Assembly (NCBI RefSeq): GCF_025460765.1 | Contig: NZ_JAMWEG010000007.1 | Location: 1-64,000 of the forward strand | Direction: 5' to 3' | Source of the DNA: Micromonospora sp. MA102 | GTDB lineage: Bacteria; Actinomycetota; Actinomycetes; Mycobacteriales; Micromonosporaceae | Length of the DNA stretch: 64,000 nt | Shown: positions 29,415-38,616 of the stretch, piece after piece | How the letters are laid out: every line of letters starts with the position of its first letter | Position numbering within the stretch: position 1 is the first letter of the stretch | Notes under the pieces: model-generated | The model's database searches: none | Told to the model about the DNA's origin: nothing | What the model saw: the letters and a program-made list of their open reading frames with translations, nothing else | Translations under genes and position numbers: made by a program

Positions 29415-30608
29415 ATGAGCATCGCCCAGCAGCAGAAGCGCCTCACGCCGAACGTCACCCTGGTCCTGCTCGCCTCGATCATCGTGTCGTTCGTCGCCGC
29501 GTCGACGGCCCCGAGCCCGCTGTACGGGATCTACCAGGCGCGCTGGCACTTCTCGCCGATCACCACCACCGTGGTGTTCGCCGTCTACGCGGTCGCGGTG
29601 CTGGCCTCGCTGCTCACCGTCGGCAAGCTCTCCGACCATGTCGGGCGGCGCCCCGTCCTGCTCGCCGCGATCGCGGTCCAGATCATCTCGCTGGTCATCT
29701 TCGCCCTCGCCGGCGGCGTACCGGCGCTGGTGGCCGCCCGCGTCGTGCAGGGCCTGGCGGCCGGCACCGCCACCGGCGCGGCGGCCGCCGCCATGCTCGA
29801 CATCGACCGTGCCCGCGGCACGCTCGCCAACTCGATCGCCCCGGGCATCGGGACCGGGGTCGGTGCCCTGCTCTCCGCGCTGCTCGTCCAGTACCTGCCC
29901 GCGCCGACCCGCCTGGTGTACGTCGTCCTGCTCGTGGTCCTGATCATCCAGGGCGTCGGGGTCGTGCTGATGCCGGAGACGGTCACGCCCATGTCGGGGG
30001 CGCTGCGGAGCCTGCGGCCGGAGATCCGGCTGCCCCGCGCGGTACGCGGGCCGCTGCTGGTCGTCGCGCCGGTCGCCTTCGCCGTCTGGGCCCTCGCGGG
30101 GTTCTTCGCCGCGCTCGGCCCGGCGCTCGTGCGCGCGCTCATGAACTCCTCGATCGTGGCCGGGGGCCTGAGCATCTTCGTCTTCGCCGTCTTCGGGTCG
30201 GCCGCCATCCTCGTGCTGCGCGACCGGCCCGCGCGGACCGTCATGCTCACCGGCATCACCGCGCTCGTGATCGGCATGATCATCACGCTGGTGTCGGTCT
30301 CCGCCGACTCGATCGCCGGCTTCTTCGTCGGCCTCGCGTTCGGGGGCGTCGGCTTCGGGGGCGGCTTCCAGGGCAGCCTCAAGACCGTCACGCCGCTGGT
30401 CGAGGCGCACGAGCGCGCCAGCGTGCTCTCCCTGCTCTACATCGTGTCCTACGTCGGTTTCGGCCTGCCCACGGTGATCGCCGGCTTCCTGGTGGTCCAC
30501 GGCGGCGGCCTGCGCCGGACCGCCGAGGAGTACGCCGTCGCCGTCGTCGTGCTCGCCGCGGTCGCCCTGCTCGGGCTGCGCGGGACGACCCGGACGGCAC
30601 CGCGATAG
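29415..30608 (+). CDS. MFS transporter
   Basis: About 397 residues with roughly 12 hydrophobic helices. GAGGAG precedes the ATG by 9 bases. The loop GKLSDHVGRRPVL is the MFS motif between helices 2 and 3. The sequence suggests an uncharacterised drug/metabolite exporter family; no substrate can be read off. It lies 840 bases after the NRPS operon and could assist export of that product, but NRPS1 already carries its own MFS domain, so this link is weak. Confidence 0.82.
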   Translation: MSIAQQQKRLTPNVTLVLLASIIVSFVAASTAPSPLYGIYQARWHFSPITTTVVFAVYAVAVLASLLTVGKLSDHVGRRPVLLAAIAVQIISLVIFALAGGVPALVAARVVQGLAAGTATGAAAAAMLDIDRARGTLANSIAPGIGTGVGALLSALLVQYLPAPTRLVYVVLLVVLIIQGVGVVLMPETVTPMSGALRSLRPEIRLPRAVRGPLLVVAPVAFAVWALAGFFAALGPALVRALMNSSIVAGGLSIFVFAVFGSAAILVLRDRPARTVMLTGITALVIGMIITLVSVSADSIAGFFVGLAFGGVGFGGGFQGSLKTVTPLVEAHERASVLSLLYIVSYVGFGLPTVIAGFLVVHGGGLRRTAEEYAVAVVVLAAVALLGLRGTTRTAPR

Positions 30609-30619
30609 CGTCGAGGGCG

Positions 30620-31597
30620 ATGCTCAACCCGTCCGGACCAGCCGCCCTGACCACGGCCGAACGCGCCATCGACACCCGCTCGCGGGCGATCCTCGCCCGG
30701 CTGCCCCGGCACGGGCCGGCGGGCTGGCTCACCGAGTTCGCGGTCTTCGGGCTCAAACAGGCCTGGGCCTGCGTGTTCGGTGGGGCGCTGCTGGCGGTGA
30801 TCTTCGCGGCGCATCTCTGGTATCCGGGGGATGCGGCGTTCGCCCGCAACGACTTCCTGACGCTCGCGGCGGTCGCCATCCAGGTCGCGATGGTGGCCGG
30901 CCGCCTGGAGACCCTGCGCGAGCTGCGGGTGGTGGTGCTGTTCCACCTCGTCGGCACGGCCATGGAGCTGTTCAAAACCGAGGTCGGCTCCTGGTCCTAC
31001 GCGTCCGACGGCCTACTGAGGGTCGGCGCGGTGCCCCTGTTCAGCGGCTTCATGTACGCCGCGGTCGGCTCCTACCTCGTCCGGGTGAACCGGCTGTTCG
31101 ACCTGCGTTTCACCCGCTACCCGAGGCGCTGGGTGACGGCGGTGCTGGCCGCGGCGATCTACGCCAACTTCTTCACCAACCACTACGTCGTCGACGTGCG
31201 GTGGCTGCTCATCGCCGCCGTCGCGCTCGTGTTCGGCCGCTGCGTCATGCAGTTCCGGATCTTCCGGTTCCGGTGGCGCATGCCGCTGCTGCTGGCCTTC
31301 CTCCTCGTCGCCTTCTTCATCTGGCTCGCCGAGAACATCGCCACCTGGTCGAACGCCTGGCTCTACCCCAGCCAGCTGGGCGGTTGGCACCTGGTCTCGC
31401 CGGCGAAGCTCGCCTCGTGGTTCCTCCTCATGATCATCTCGGTGGTGCTGGTCACCTGGATCTCACCGCCCCAGCCGCCCGACCCGCCGCGGCCGCCCGA
31501 CGACCCGGGGCCGGACACGGCGGCGGACCCCGACGCGGCCGGCGTGCCGGGCGGGACGCCTCCGGCCACCGTCACGCGACGGACGCCGGCGCGCTGA
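30620..31597 (+). CDS. DUF817 integral membrane protein
   Basis: About 325 residues with eight or so transmembrane segments. The run FHLVGTAMELFKTEVGSWSY followed by VPLFSGFMYAAVGSY is characteristic of DUF817. The C-terminus is a Pro/Asp-rich cytoplasmic tail. GAGGG is 3-8 bases ahead of the ATG, and the gene begins 11 bases after the MFS gene, so they are probably co-transcribed. Function unknown. Its 3' end overlaps the convergent glycosidase-like gene by 26 bases. Confidence 0.8.
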   Translation: MLNPSGPAALTTAERAIDTRSRAILARLPRHGPAGWLTEFAVFGLKQAWACVFGGALLAVIFAAHLWYPGDAAFARNDFLTLAAVAIQVAMVAGRLETLRELRVVVLFHLVGTAMELFKTEVGSWSYASDGLLRVGAVPLFSGFMYAAVGSYLVRVNRLFDLRFTRYPRRWVTAVLAAAIYANFFTNHYVVDVRWLLIAAVALVFGRCVMQFRIFRFRWRMPLLLAFLLVAFFIWLAENIATWSNAWLYPSQLGGWHLVSPAKLASWFLLMIISVVLVTWISPPQPPDPPRPPDDPGPDTAADPDAAGVPGGTPPATVTRRTPAR

Positions 31598-33221
31598 GCC
31601 CGCCCTCGTTGCCGCTGCGGTCCAGCCCGGAGACGCAGTAGGTGAGGGTTCCGCCGGCCGGGGCGGCCGGGTCCACCCAGTCCCGACCACGGGTGGTGCC
31701 GACGAGCCGGGCCGTGCCGCCGTCCACCCGGTAGACGGCGAAGCCCACGGCGTCGTCGCCGCGCCAGGTCAGCGCCACACCGCCGGTGTCCTGACGCCGC
31801 GCGCCGGTGAGGGCGGGCGCGGGCGGCGGCGCCGCCGGCAGCTGGGCCATCGTCGGCAGCAGCGCGGGGGCGGCGTAGTGCGCCCGGCTGTACCGGCTGA
31901 CCGCCCCGAGCCGGTCCGCGCGCACCTGGCGGGCGCTGAAGTGCACGCTCCCGCTCACCCCGTGCCGCCGGTTCAACGCGAGCTGCCGGTCCAGCTCGGC
32001 CGGATCCCGCCAGGCGCCGCGCTCGCCGACCCGGTAGTCGGCCTGGCCGATGTAGAGCTGCACCCGGGTGCCGCGCACCGTGGCCGCCCACCAGGGCAGC
32101 AGCTTGGCGTAGTCGGCCTTGCCGAATCCGATGTTCCAGTAGAGCTGCGGCACGACGTAGTCCAGCCACTGCCGCCGTACCCAGAGCCGGGTGTCGGCGT
32201 AGATGTCGTCGTAGCTCTGCAGGCCGGCGGTGGGCGAGCCGGCCGGGTCGGTGCGCTTGTTGCGCCAGATGCCGAACGGGCTGATGCCGAACTTCACCCA
32301 CGGCTTGATCGCCTTGATCCGCTCGCTCATCTCCCGGACCAGGGTGTTCACGTTGTCCCGGCGCCAGGCGTGCCGGTCGCCGAACCGCCCGCCGTAGCGG
32401 GCGAACGCCGCGTCGTCCGGGAAGTCCTGCCCGGCCTCGGGATAGGGGTAGAAGAAGTCGTCGAAGTGCACCCCGTCGACGTCGTACCGCTGGACCGCCT
32501 CCAGCATCGCGTCCTCGACGAACCGGCGCGCCTCGGGAATGCCGGGGTTGAAGTAGAGGCGGCTGCCGGGCTTGTCGGCGCTGGGATAGGTCACCACCCA
32601 GTCGCGGTGCCGCCGCAGCGGGTGGGTCGGCGCGAGCTGGTCCAGGTGAGGGCCCGGTCCCCCCACGGTGGCCGGTTGGCCGCCGCGGTAGGGGTTGAAC
32701 CAGGCGTGGAACTCCAGGTTGCGGGCGTGCGCTTCGGCGACCATGAACTCAATCGGGTCCCAGCCCGGGTCGCGGCCGTCGCGGCGCCCGGTCAGCCACT
32801 CCGACCAGGGCGCGTAGTCCGACGGCCAGAGCGCGTCCCCGCTCGGCCGCACGTGCACGAAGACCGCGTTGTGGTTGCGCCGCACCGCCAGGTCCAGCCA
32901 GCCGCGGAACTCGGCCCGGGCGGCGTCGGCCGGCAGCCCCCGCCGGCTCGGCCAGTCGATGTTGTTCACCGTCGTGATCCACATGCCGCGCAGCTCGCGG
33001 GTCGCCCGGGCCGGCCGGCCCGCGCAGTCCCGGCCACCCCCCGCCGGGCCGGCGGTGGTGGCCACGCCACCCGGATCCGCCGCGCCACCGTCGCCGGCGA
33101 CCCGGTCGCGCAGCGACCAGGCGCCGACCCCGCCCACCACGGCGAGCGCGACGACCACCGCGACGAGCGCCCGGGTGTGGCGGCGGGGTACGGGCGACGG
33201 GGGCGTCTCGGCGGAGGGCAT
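31572..33221 (-). CDS. GHL10 (DUF187) family glycosidase-like protein
   Basis: About 549 residues. The start MPSAETPPSP is chosen because an N-in transmembrane anchor (residues ~17-35) follows. The family signature ELRGMWITTVNNIDWPS is present near residue 75, and VDGVHFDDFFYPYP supplies the acidic TIM-barrel residues. The C-terminal ~100 residues form a fibronectin-III-like module (ALTWRGDDAVGFAVYRV). It is probably an outward-facing, membrane-anchored enzyme acting on cell-wall or environmental glycans; the substrate is unknown. It lies downstream of the protease gene on the same strand, but a strong terminator separates them. Confidence 0.85.
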   Translation of the reverse strand: MPSAETPPSPVPRRHTRALVAVVVALAVVGGVGAWSLRDRVAGDGGAADPGGVATTAGPAGGGRDCAGRPARATRELRGMWITTVNNIDWPSRRGLPADAARAEFRGWLDLAVRRNHNAVFVHVRPSGDALWPSDYAPWSEWLTGRRDGRDPGWDPIEFMVAEAHARNLEFHAWFNPYRGGQPATVGGPGPHLDQLAPTHPLRRHRDWVVTYPSADKPGSRLYFNPGIPEARRFVEDAMLEAVQRYDVDGVHFDDFFYPYPEAGQDFPDDAAFARYGGRFGDRHAWRRDNVNTLVREMSERIKAIKPWVKFGISPFGIWRNKRTDPAGSPTAGLQSYDDIYADTRLWVRRQWLDYVVPQLYWNIGFGKADYAKLLPWWAATVRGTRVQLYIGQADYRVGERGAWRDPAELDRQLALNRRHGVSGSVHFSARQVRADRLGAVSRYSRAHYAAPALLPTMAQLPAAPPPAPALTGARRQDTGGVALTWRGDDAVGFAVYRVDGGTARLVGTTRGRDWVDPAAPAGGTLTYCVSGLDRSGNEGGLSAPASVA

Positions 33222-33295
33222 CGCCCCAGTCTGCCAGCGCCGCCCGCCGGGTGAACCGGCCGGAACCGCTTCTTGACGGCCAGCCAAAGGCGCCG

Positions 33296-33328
33296 GCGTG
33301 GGCCGGTCCGGGATGGACCGGCCCACGC
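33296..33328 (-). terminator. Strong hairpin terminator after the serine protease gene
   Basis: A perfect 14-base-pair stem, GCGTGGGCCGGTCC paired with GGACCGGCCCACGC, around a 5-base loop (GGGAT). It lies about 44 bases past the protease stop on the minus strand and ahead of the GHL10 gene. There is no long T-run, as is common for high-GC actinomycete terminators. Confidence 0.7.
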
Positions 33329-33371
33329 TGTTCGGTTCCGCGGTACGCCGGCCGTCGCCGGCGTCGGAACC

Positions 33372-34574
33372 TCAGCCCTGGATGAGCGAGGCGCCGTAGT
33401 AGGTGAGCGACCCGATCTGGGCGTCACCCACCGGCCGCAGCAGCGGGGCGTACCAGACGGTCCGGGAGCCGTTGGGGCTCACGCCGGGGCAGGTCGCCGT
33501 GCCGAGCACGCCGGCGGAGACGGTGCCGCGCGCGTCGACCCGGCCGTCCGACCGGTACGAGTACACCGGCCCGCCGCTGTCGCCCGGCGCCGCGGCGCAG
33601 CCCCCGGCGACGATGTGGTTGGCCTGCGTGACCGGCCCGATCACGTACCCGATGTTGACGAACTGGCTGACCACGTCGACCCGCAGGCTGCAGTGCTCAC
33701 CGCTGGACGACCCGCCGGTGCAGACGTAGTTGCCGACGTAGTCGGAGGCGGCGCCGCCGACCCCGACGCTGGTGGCCGCGTTGTACGGCCCGGTGTAGAT
33801 CCGGCCCCCGGCCGCGACCCTGATCATCAAAGTGTCCCGCGGGTTCCAGTCGTTGATGATCGGGCCCATGGTGTTGGTGGGGCCACCACCGTCGTACGCG
33901 ACCTGACCGTTGATGCCGCAGTGCCCGGCGCTGAGGATCTGCCGGGCGTCGTTCCAGTACACCCCGAAGCCGGTGCTGCAGCCGCCGCCGGCGTAGTAGC
34001 GCGCCCCACCCCAGTAGGGGGCGAAGTCGTTCTGGCGGTTGAGCGGCGTGGCGCTCGGCGTGGTGCTCACGCTGAGCGGCAGCTTCGCGGTACGCAGGAC
34101 GTCCCGCTTGCCCGACGCCAGCGCCCTGCCGGAGACGGTCACCGCGAGCCCGCTGCCGTCGACCTTGGCGGCCACCGAGACGGCCCGCGGGTCGGCGGCG
34201 AGCCGCTGCGCCTCGGCGACCATCTCGCGCTGGTGGAACCGGGCCGGCTTGAACTTGACCGGCACGGAGAGCCGCCGGGCCAGGTCACGGACCGACCCGG
34301 GAACCCGACCCTTCCAGTAGACGGTGAGCCTGCGGGCCTCGGGCGCGGCGACCACGCCGGCGAAGCCCTCGCCGCGGGCGGCCGTGATCTCACCGGCCGC
34401 CGCGTTGAGCCGGTCCTGCTCGGCGAACAGCGCACGCCAACTGGCGAACCCACCCGGCACGGCCTCGGCCGGCTGGGTCGACGGTGTGACGGGTTTGCCG
34501 TCGGCCATGGCCGGCGTCCCGAGGGCGCCGGTGGCGACGATCGCGGCGGCCAACGCGAAAAGGGCACGGCGCAT
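33372..34574 (-). CDS. Secreted trypsin-like (S1) serine protease
   Basis: About 400 residues. The start MRRALFALAAA has GGGGGA 7 bases upstream and begins a signal peptide ending near AMADG. A pro-region of ~150 residues follows (SWRALFAEQDRL..., streptogrisin-propeptide-like). The catalytic triad is visible: His in LSAGHCG, Asp in NPRDTLMIR and Ser in APGDSGGPVY. Paired cysteines in the mature domain fit extracellular disulfides. It is predicted to be an extracellular endopeptidase matured by removal of the pro-region. Confidence 0.88.
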   Translation of the reverse strand: MRRALFALAAAIVATGALGTPAMADGKPVTPSTQPAEAVPGGFASWRALFAEQDRLNAAAGEITAARGEGFAGVVAAPEARRLTVYWKGRVPGSVRDLARRLSVPVKFKPARFHQREMVAEAQRLAADPRAVSVAAKVDGSGLAVTVSGRALASGKRDVLRTAKLPLSVSTTPSATPLNRQNDFAPYWGGARYYAGGGCSTGFGVYWNDARQILSAGHCGINGQVAYDGGGPTNTMGPIINDWNPRDTLMIRVAAGGRIYTGPYNAATSVGVGGAASDYVGNYVCTGGSSSGEHCSLRVDVVSQFVNIGYVIGPVTQANHIVAGGCAAAPGDSGGPVYSYRSDGRVDARGTVSAGVLGTATCPGVSPNGSRTVWYAPLLRPVGDAQIGSLTYYGASLIQG

Positions 34575-35071
34575 GACCGTTCCCCCGCGTCCGCCCGATG
34601 TCATTGGACTCATGCGGTGTTACCTCCTGAAGATGAGAGCCGCCGGGGCGACAATTCCCCCGGTCGCTCTCGAATTCTGCGGCGATGAATTTCATTCACC
34701 AGGCTCCTGCTGCCATACGGACTCAGCCATTTACCCGGACGGTGTCGGCGTGCGACCATTGCCGGTTCCCGCCAGAACATGGGCCTGAGCAGGGCAGATG
34801 TGTTCCCGTTGCCGCTGTTCGGCAATTCCGGACACTGTCGGAAAAGCGCTTCAAGAAGGCACCCCGGCTCACCTTCACCGGGTGCCGTCGCACGCCTGTC
34901 ACCGACTTTTCACAAAGCTCTTTCCTGCCCTTTTTTCGAGCCGGGTTCGCCATGTCGTGAGGCCGACGTCGGACCCTGACCCCGACACTTCCACCGGGGG
35001 TCGGCCGGTTCGATTTCTGCCCTGGGGCGATTTCGTTGTGGAGCGCGGCCCCGGTCGTGTCGGGTGGCCAC
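34575..35071. other. Non-coding divergent intergenic region
   Basis: About 500 bases, noticeably richer in A and T than the genes around it. It lies between the protease and the MFS gene, which are divergent, so both promoters should be here. A short palindrome ATGAATTTCAT occurs at 34685-34695. Several short frames cross the region, but none has protein-like composition together with a ribosome binding site. I see nothing else definite. Confidence 0.4.
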
Positions 35072-36400
35072 ATGCCCCCGGACACCGCGCCGCCCCGCTT
35101 TCCGCGATCCTCGCCCTACTGGCCGGTGGTGAGTCATCCGCTGCTGCGCCGGGTCCTGCCCGGGCTGGCGGTGTCCGCCCTGGGTGACGGCATGGCCCTG
35201 GTCGCGGTTACCTGGCTGGCGTTGCAGCTCGCGCCCCAGGGCCAGCGGGGCACGTGGACGGCCGTCGCGGTGGCGGCGTACACCCTGCCCAGCGCCGCCG
35301 GCACCCTCGTCTTCGGCCGGCTCCTGGCCGGCCGGAGCGGGGCGCAGCTCGCCGGCTGGGACGCCGTCCTGCGCGCCGGCGCCCTCGCCGCCATCCCCGC
35401 CGCCCACCTCGCCGGGGCGCTCACCATCGGCGTGTACGTGGCCCTGCTCGCCGCCTCCTCGCTGCTGCACTCGTGGGGTTCCGCCGGACGCTTCACGCTG
35501 ATCGCCGAGCTCCTGCCCGAACGGGATCACCTGCCGGCCAACGCGGTGCTCGCCATCATGGGCCAGGCCGCCACCATCGCCGGCCCGCCGCTGGCGGGCA
35601 TCCTCATCGGCGCGGCCGGGCCGGTGTGGGTCCTCGCGCTCGACGCGCTCAGCTTCGCCGTGCTGGCCCTCACCTACCGCCTCGCCGTTCCCGTCGGCAG
35701 GCGCGCGGCGCCGACGGAGGCGACCCCGTCGCGCACGGCCGGCTTCGGCGTCATCCGCGACCACCGGGCCCTGCGCGGCCTGCTGGCCGTGACCTTCGGG
35801 TTCTTCCTGCTCTTCGGCCCGTTCTACGTGGCCATGCCCGTCCTGGTCACCGAGGAACTGGGCGGCTCCGCGACGACCCTCGGGCTGTACTACACGGCGT
35901 TCGGCGCCGGTAGCCTCCTCGGCGGCCTCGCCACCGGCCACCTGCGCCGCTGGCCGCTGTGGCCCACCGTCATCGGCATCGTGGTCGGGTTCGGCGCCGC
36001 CATGCTGCCGCTCGGCCTGGGCGTGCCCGTCGGCCTCTCGCTGCCGGCCTTCGCCCTGGCCGGCCTCCTCTGGGCCCCCTACACGTCCACGTCGATGGCG
36101 CTGTTCCAGCGCAGCGTCACCGGCGCGAGGCTCCCGCAGGCCCTGGCCGCTCACGGCGCGGTGGTCGTGCTGGCGGTGCCACTCGGCACCATGCTCGGCG
36201 GCCCCCTGACGGCCGCGCTCGGCGCCCGGCACACCCTGCTGCTGTGCGCCGCGTTGACGATCGCCCTCGGCACGGTCGCCGCCGGGCTCGCCCGCCCGCG
36301 CCGCCGACCGCTCCCGACCGGCGACGAGCCGGCCGGGTCCGGCCCGGCGCCCGAGCGGCGGCTCCGCCCGGACGACGCCGTAGGCTCGGGCACCCCCTGA
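35072..36400 (+). CDS. MFS transporter (enterobactin-exporter-like class)
   Basis: About 442 residues, 12 predicted helices. ATG 35072 (MPPDTAPP) is chosen; a TTG at 35036 in the same frame is possible, and GGGTGG lies 6 bases before the ATG. The pattern LPGLAVSALGDGMALVAVTWLALQL followed by paired repeats resembles MFS_3/EntS-like exporters. The C-terminal ~40 residues are a polar tail. Substrate unknown. It stands alone, with the PAS/phosphatase gene starting 45 bases later. Confidence 0.82.
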   Translation: MPPDTAPPRFPRSSPYWPVVSHPLLRRVLPGLAVSALGDGMALVAVTWLALQLAPQGQRGTWTAVAVAAYTLPSAAGTLVFGRLLAGRSGAQLAGWDAVLRAGALAAIPAAHLAGALTIGVYVALLAASSLLHSWGSAGRFTLIAELLPERDHLPANAVLAIMGQAATIAGPPLAGILIGAAGPVWVLALDALSFAVLALTYRLAVPVGRRAAPTEATPSRTAGFGVIRDHRALRGLLAVTFGFFLLFGPFYVAMPVLVTEELGGSATTLGLYYTAFGAGSLLGGLATGHLRRWPLWPTVIGIVVGFGAAMLPLGLGVPVGLSLPAFALAGLLWAPYTSTSMALFQRSVTGARLPQALAAHGAVVVLAVPLGTMLGGPLTAALGARHTLLLCAALTIALGTVAAGLARPRRRPLPTGDEPAGSGPAPERRLRPDDAVGSGTP

Positions 36401-36445
36401 GCCCAGCGCCCCACCGGGGTGTGGGGGTGGGGCTATGGTCGGGCG

Positions 36446-38083
36446 GTGGATGAGCTGTTCGAGCCGGCAGGGACGCTGCGCTCGGCGTATCGCGAGGTGG
36501 ACTGGGCGTCCACGTCACTGGGCCCGGTACGCGACTGGAGTCCGACGTTGCGTGCGGCCGTCGACCTCACCCTGCACTCCCGGTTCCCGGTGACGTTGTT
36601 CTGGGGCCCGGAGTTCGTCATGGTCTACAACCAGGCCTACGTCGAGTTGATCGGGCAGAAGCATCCGGCCGCGCTCGGCGCCCCCGCGGCGCGGGTGTTC
36701 GCCGAGATCTGGGACGTCATCGGGCCGATGCTCCGCTCGGTATGGTCGACCGGGCGCGCGACCTGGACGCGGGACATGCGGCTGCTCATGGACCGGCACG
36801 GCTTTCCCGAGGAGTGCTTCTTCACGTTCTCCTACTCCGCGGTCCGCGACCCGGACGGCCGGGCCGAGGGCGTGATCGACATCGCGACGGAGACCACCAC
36901 GCAGGTGCTGTCCCAGCGGCGGCTGATCATGCTGGTCGGGCTCAGCGACGCCCTCAGCGGCCTCGAGGACCCGGCGGAGATCCTCGACCGGGCGCTGCGG
37001 GTGCTGCGCACCGATCCGCAGGACCTGCCGGACGTCGACATGCTCGTCCCGGACGCCGCCGGCGACGCCGGGCGGCCACCGCTGCCCGCGCTGCCGTCGA
37101 CGATCCTCCGCGACGGGGACTTCGCGCTGGAGACGACGGCCGACGTCCCCGTGATGCGGATGCGCCTGCCGGGCCTGGCACCGTCCGCGGAGACGGTCCT
37201 GGTGGCACGGCTGAGCCAGCACCTGCCCCTCGACGACGGCTACGTGGGGTTCGTGCGGCTGCTGGGCGCGACGGTGGCGCAGGCGCTGCAGCGGGCCCAG
37301 GCGCGCCAGGCCGAGCGGCGGGTCGCGATCCTGGAACGGGACCTGTCCGAGCGGCTGCAGCGCAGCCTGCTGACCCCACCCGCCCAGCCGCCCGGGACCG
37401 AGGTGGCGGTCCGCTACCAGCCGGCGGCGGAACGCGCGCGGATCGGCGGCGACTGGTACGACGCGTTCCTGCTGCCCGACGGCGCCCTCACCCTGGTGAT
37501 CGGGGACGTGGCGGGCCACGACCAGCAGGCCGCCGCGGCCATGGCGCAGATCCGCAACGTGCTCCGCGGGGTCGCGTACACGGCGGGGAAGCCGCCGGGC
37601 GGGGTGCTGGAGGGCCTGGAGGCGACGACGCGGGGCCTGGGCGTGAACGCGTTGGCGACCGCGGTCCTGGCCCGGCTGGAGCAGGACGAGGAGCAGGCCC
37701 GCACCGGCGTACACACCCTGTCGTGGTCCAACGCCGGGCACCCGCCGCCGGTCCTGGTCACCCCCGACGGGACCGCGACCCTGCTGCGCACGCCGCCGGA
37801 GATGCTGCTCGGCGTCCAGGCCGGTGTCGCGCGCGGCGACCACCGGGTCACCCTCGCGCCCGGTAGTGCCGTCGTCCTGTACACCGACGGCCTGGTCGAC
37901 CGGCGCGACGCGATCATCGACGACGGGTTGGCGGAGCTGGTGCGGAGCCTCACCGGCCGGCAGGGGTCGACCGCCGAGCAGCTCTGCGACGAGTTGCTGG
38001 CCCGCTTCGCCGCCAGCAGCGACGACGACATCGCCCTGCTCGTGCTGCGGATTCCGCCGGCGCCCGCCGGCCCACCGGGGTAG
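36446..38083 (+). CDS. PAS-containing PP2C (SpoIIE-type) phosphatase
   Basis: About 545 residues from the GTG that gives VDELFEPAG; the start is not certain because only loose G-runs lie upstream. The N-terminal ~150 residues form a PAS-like sensor (FWGPEFVMVYNQAYVELIG) common in actinobacterial phosphatases; the middle region is GAF-like but poorly conserved. The C-terminal ~240 residues are a SpoIIE/PP2C domain with IGGDWYDAF, IGDVAGH, YTDGLVDRR and a terminal SDDDIALLVLR, which supply the metal-binding aspartates. Such proteins dephosphorylate anti-sigma-factor antagonists in partner-switching cascades. The adjacent anti-sigma-type kinase gene supports that role. Confidence 0.86.
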   Translation: MDELFEPAGTLRSAYREVDWASTSLGPVRDWSPTLRAAVDLTLHSRFPVTLFWGPEFVMVYNQAYVELIGQKHPAALGAPAARVFAEIWDVIGPMLRSVWSTGRATWTRDMRLLMDRHGFPEECFFTFSYSAVRDPDGRAEGVIDIATETTTQVLSQRRLIMLVGLSDALSGLEDPAEILDRALRVLRTDPQDLPDVDMLVPDAAGDAGRPPLPALPSTILRDGDFALETTADVPVMRMRLPGLAPSAETVLVARLSQHLPLDDGYVGFVRLLGATVAQALQRAQARQAERRVAILERDLSERLQRSLLTPPAQPPGTEVAVRYQPAAERARIGGDWYDAFLLPDGALTLVIGDVAGHDQQAAAAMAQIRNVLRGVAYTAGKPPGGVLEGLEATTRGLGVNALATAVLARLEQDEEQARTGVHTLSWSNAGHPPPVLVTPDGTATLLRTPPEMLLGVQAGVARGDHRVTLAPGSAVVLYTDGLVDRRDAIIDDGLAELVRSLTGRQGSTAEQLCDELLARFAASSDDDIALLVLRIPPAPAGPPG

Positions 38084-38111
38084 GCCGGGGCGACGCTGGC
38101 GGATAATCGGA

Positions 38112-38573
38112 ATGCAGGTAGCCTCTTTTCCCATGGGCGGTTCCGGACCGCCGGCCGACATCAATTCCACGGGGGCCGGGCACGCGCGACGTGAGACGTC
38201 GTCGCTGCTCTCCCGGGCCTTCACCGCGGCCAGCATCACCGAGCTGCGGCATGCCGTCGCCGCGGCCGTCGCGGCGGCGGGGCTGACCGGGGAGCCCGCC
38301 GAGGACTTCGTCCTGGCGGTCCACGAGCTGGCCACCAACGCCGTACGCCACGGCGGCGGCACGGGCCACCTGCACCTGCGGCGGCAGGGCGACCTCCTGC
38401 TCTGCGACGTCGTCGATCACGGCCCGGGCATCGGCGCGCCGCCGATCCGGCAGGTCCCCGGGGACGCGGCGGGCGGCCGGGGCCTCTGGCTGGCGGACCA
38501 CCTGGCCGACTCGCTGAGTCTTCGCCGCCGCGTCGACGGCCTGACCGCCACCGTCACCATCACGCTGCGCTGA
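38112..38573 (+). CDS. Anti-sigma-factor-type serine kinase ATPase (RsbW-like)
   Basis: About 153 residues from ATG 38112; an alternative ATG at 38133 would remove seven residues. This is a single HATPase_c_2 domain: N-box HELATNAVRHG, G1 box DHGPG and GGRGLWLADHLAD. It probably binds or phosphorylates an antagonist protein or a sigma factor. It follows the PAS/PP2C phosphatase by 28 bases, a typical switch pairing. No STAS antagonist gene lies nearby. Confidence 0.82.
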   Translation: MQVASFPMGGSGPPADINSTGAGHARRETSSLLSRAFTAASITELRHAVAAAVAAAGLTGEPAEDFVLAVHELATNAVRHGGGTGHLHLRRQGDLLLCDVVDHGPGIGAPPIRQVPGDAAGGRGLWLADHLADSLSLRRRVDGLTATVTITLR

Positions 38574-38581
38574 CCGGACCG

Positions 38582-38616
38582 GCACCCTCAGTCGACGTCG
38601 ACCCAGTCGAGGGTGC
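38582..38616. terminator. Possible hairpin at a convergent junction
   Basis: GCACCCTC at 38582-38589 pairs with GAGGGTGC at 38609-38616 across a loop that itself contains GTCGACGTCGAC. It sits where the RsbW-like gene and glpK converge and includes the last glpK codons. It may be a bidirectional terminator; there is no T-run. Confidence 0.3.

Noticed and set aside
28661..31597. DUF1223, MFS and DUF817 genes as part of the NRPS cluster
   Set aside because: The tight overlaps stop at 28574, each following gene has its own ribosome binding site and spacing, and none has a biosynthetic role. The MFS gene could still assist export, but nothing shows it.
34685..35187. Several short frames between the protease and the MFS gene
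   Set aside because: None combines a ribosome binding site with protein-like composition or a known motif; the stretch looks like promoter DNA.
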